The notes below the pieces were generated by a model, which was not told the DNA's origin, did no database searches, and saw nothing but the letters and a program-made list of their open reading frames with translations. A stretch of DNA of 64,000 nt, from NCBI RefSeq assembly GCF_020618475.1, contig NZ_CP085342.1:1-64000 (forward strand). The letters are read 5' to 3'. The translations under genes were made by a program, and so were the position numbers. This stretch comes from Haladaptatus halobius. GTDB taxonomy: Archaea > Halobacteriota > Halobacteria > Halobacteriales > Haladaptataceae. Of the stretch, positions 63,708 to 64,000 are shown in pieces. The first letter of the stretch is position 1; the number at the start of each line of letters is the position of its first letter.

Positions 63708-64000
63708 CTACTGGTTGGTCACCATTTCGATTGTCTGAAGCCTTCACGCTACTTGGACATCACATAGGGAACAGGACTATCCTGGCAATTTTATCGAATC
63801 GATGTGAGTTTTGCATAATAATATAGAGGGAATCGATATGATGTATGTTTATGGACATGCCTGGTTGCCAAGCAGAAGATGAGAAAAATCGATGATCCAG
63901 GGACAACTCCGTTGAATAGGAGCGTTTAGTTATTCGTTTTTCGTTCCGGCGGGCGATCAGTTATCGCCGTTCTCGTTATTCCCACGACTGCGGCTTGCGT
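63708..64000. other. window end, possible partial minus-strand gene
   Basis: No complete gene. In the last about 45 bases a minus-strand frame ends ...SRSRGNNENGDN at TGA 63957, which could be the C-terminus of a gene lying to the right. This cannot be decided within the window. Confidence 0.25.

Noticed and set aside
1..64000. tRNA or rRNA genes
   Set aside because: No cloverleaf-like or rRNA-like segment was noticed on either strand by reading; a tRNAscan run would settle it.

Overview
The window is haloarchaeal (class Halobacteria). The proteins are strongly acidic, most exported proteins carry twin-arginine (Tat) signals, and there is an Orc1/Cdc6 initiator. Several families seen here are typical of haloarchaea: amphi-Trp, HalOD1 output domain, SWIM zinc-finger proteins, DUF1931 histone-fold proteins, DUF7344 winged helices and AbrB-PhoU regulators. 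I cannot name the genus. Dense small genes, many broken genes, repeated modules, its own replication origin and a partition locus suggest a plasmid/megaplasmid or an integrated replicon.

Layout. 0-14 kb: FNT transporter, copies of a SWIM-zinc-finger/divergent-HTH module (one intact, two decayed), a tiny histone-fold protein, amphi-Trp, HTH/partner pairs, a Lrp-like domain, PPOX, an FAD oxidoreductase, a sodium:solute symporter with its small partner, and a Tat-exported penicillin acylase broken at a run of seven C. 14.5-24.3 kb: an island of unrecognised genes, including a PD-(D/E)XK nuclease-like protein, a 472-aa protein, a polytopic membrane protein, a nonsense-mutated KTSC gene and a three-gene overlapping operon led by a histone-fold protein. 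25-27.5 kb: a tightly coupled operon of small zinc-ribbon, hypothetical and coiled-coil proteins. 28-33 kb: two Tat-exported beta-propeller type proteins and a broken family B DNA polymerase.

34-40 kb: a sulfation cassette (sulfotransferase, small protein, APS kinase fused to a nucleotidyltransferase) and a YqcI/YcgG protein, bracketed by two copies of the same small gene; then toxin-antitoxin-like genes. 40.6-44.4 kb: the replicon core, with ORB-like repeats in opposing orientation, orc1/cdc6, a ParA/small-partner operon and GAATACGTATTC-type repeats. 44.5-50.3 kb: HTH, a truncated SDR, MaoC and enoyl-CoA hydratase genes, a second copy of the tiny histone-fold gene, an MFS transporter and a dead transposase.

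50.7-63.7 kb: a phosphorus-themed region. Two PhoD phosphatases flank remnants of PhoU, PhnE and a phosphonate-type hexapeptide acetyltransferase. A five-gene operon follows, encoding an ECF-type transporter (S, fused A-A, T), a small membrane protein and an AbrB-PhoU regulator. The strongest candidate for an undescribed system is the histone-fold/499-aa/membrane-protein operon at 21.3-24.2 kb; the ECF-PhoU operon and the sulfation cassette are next.
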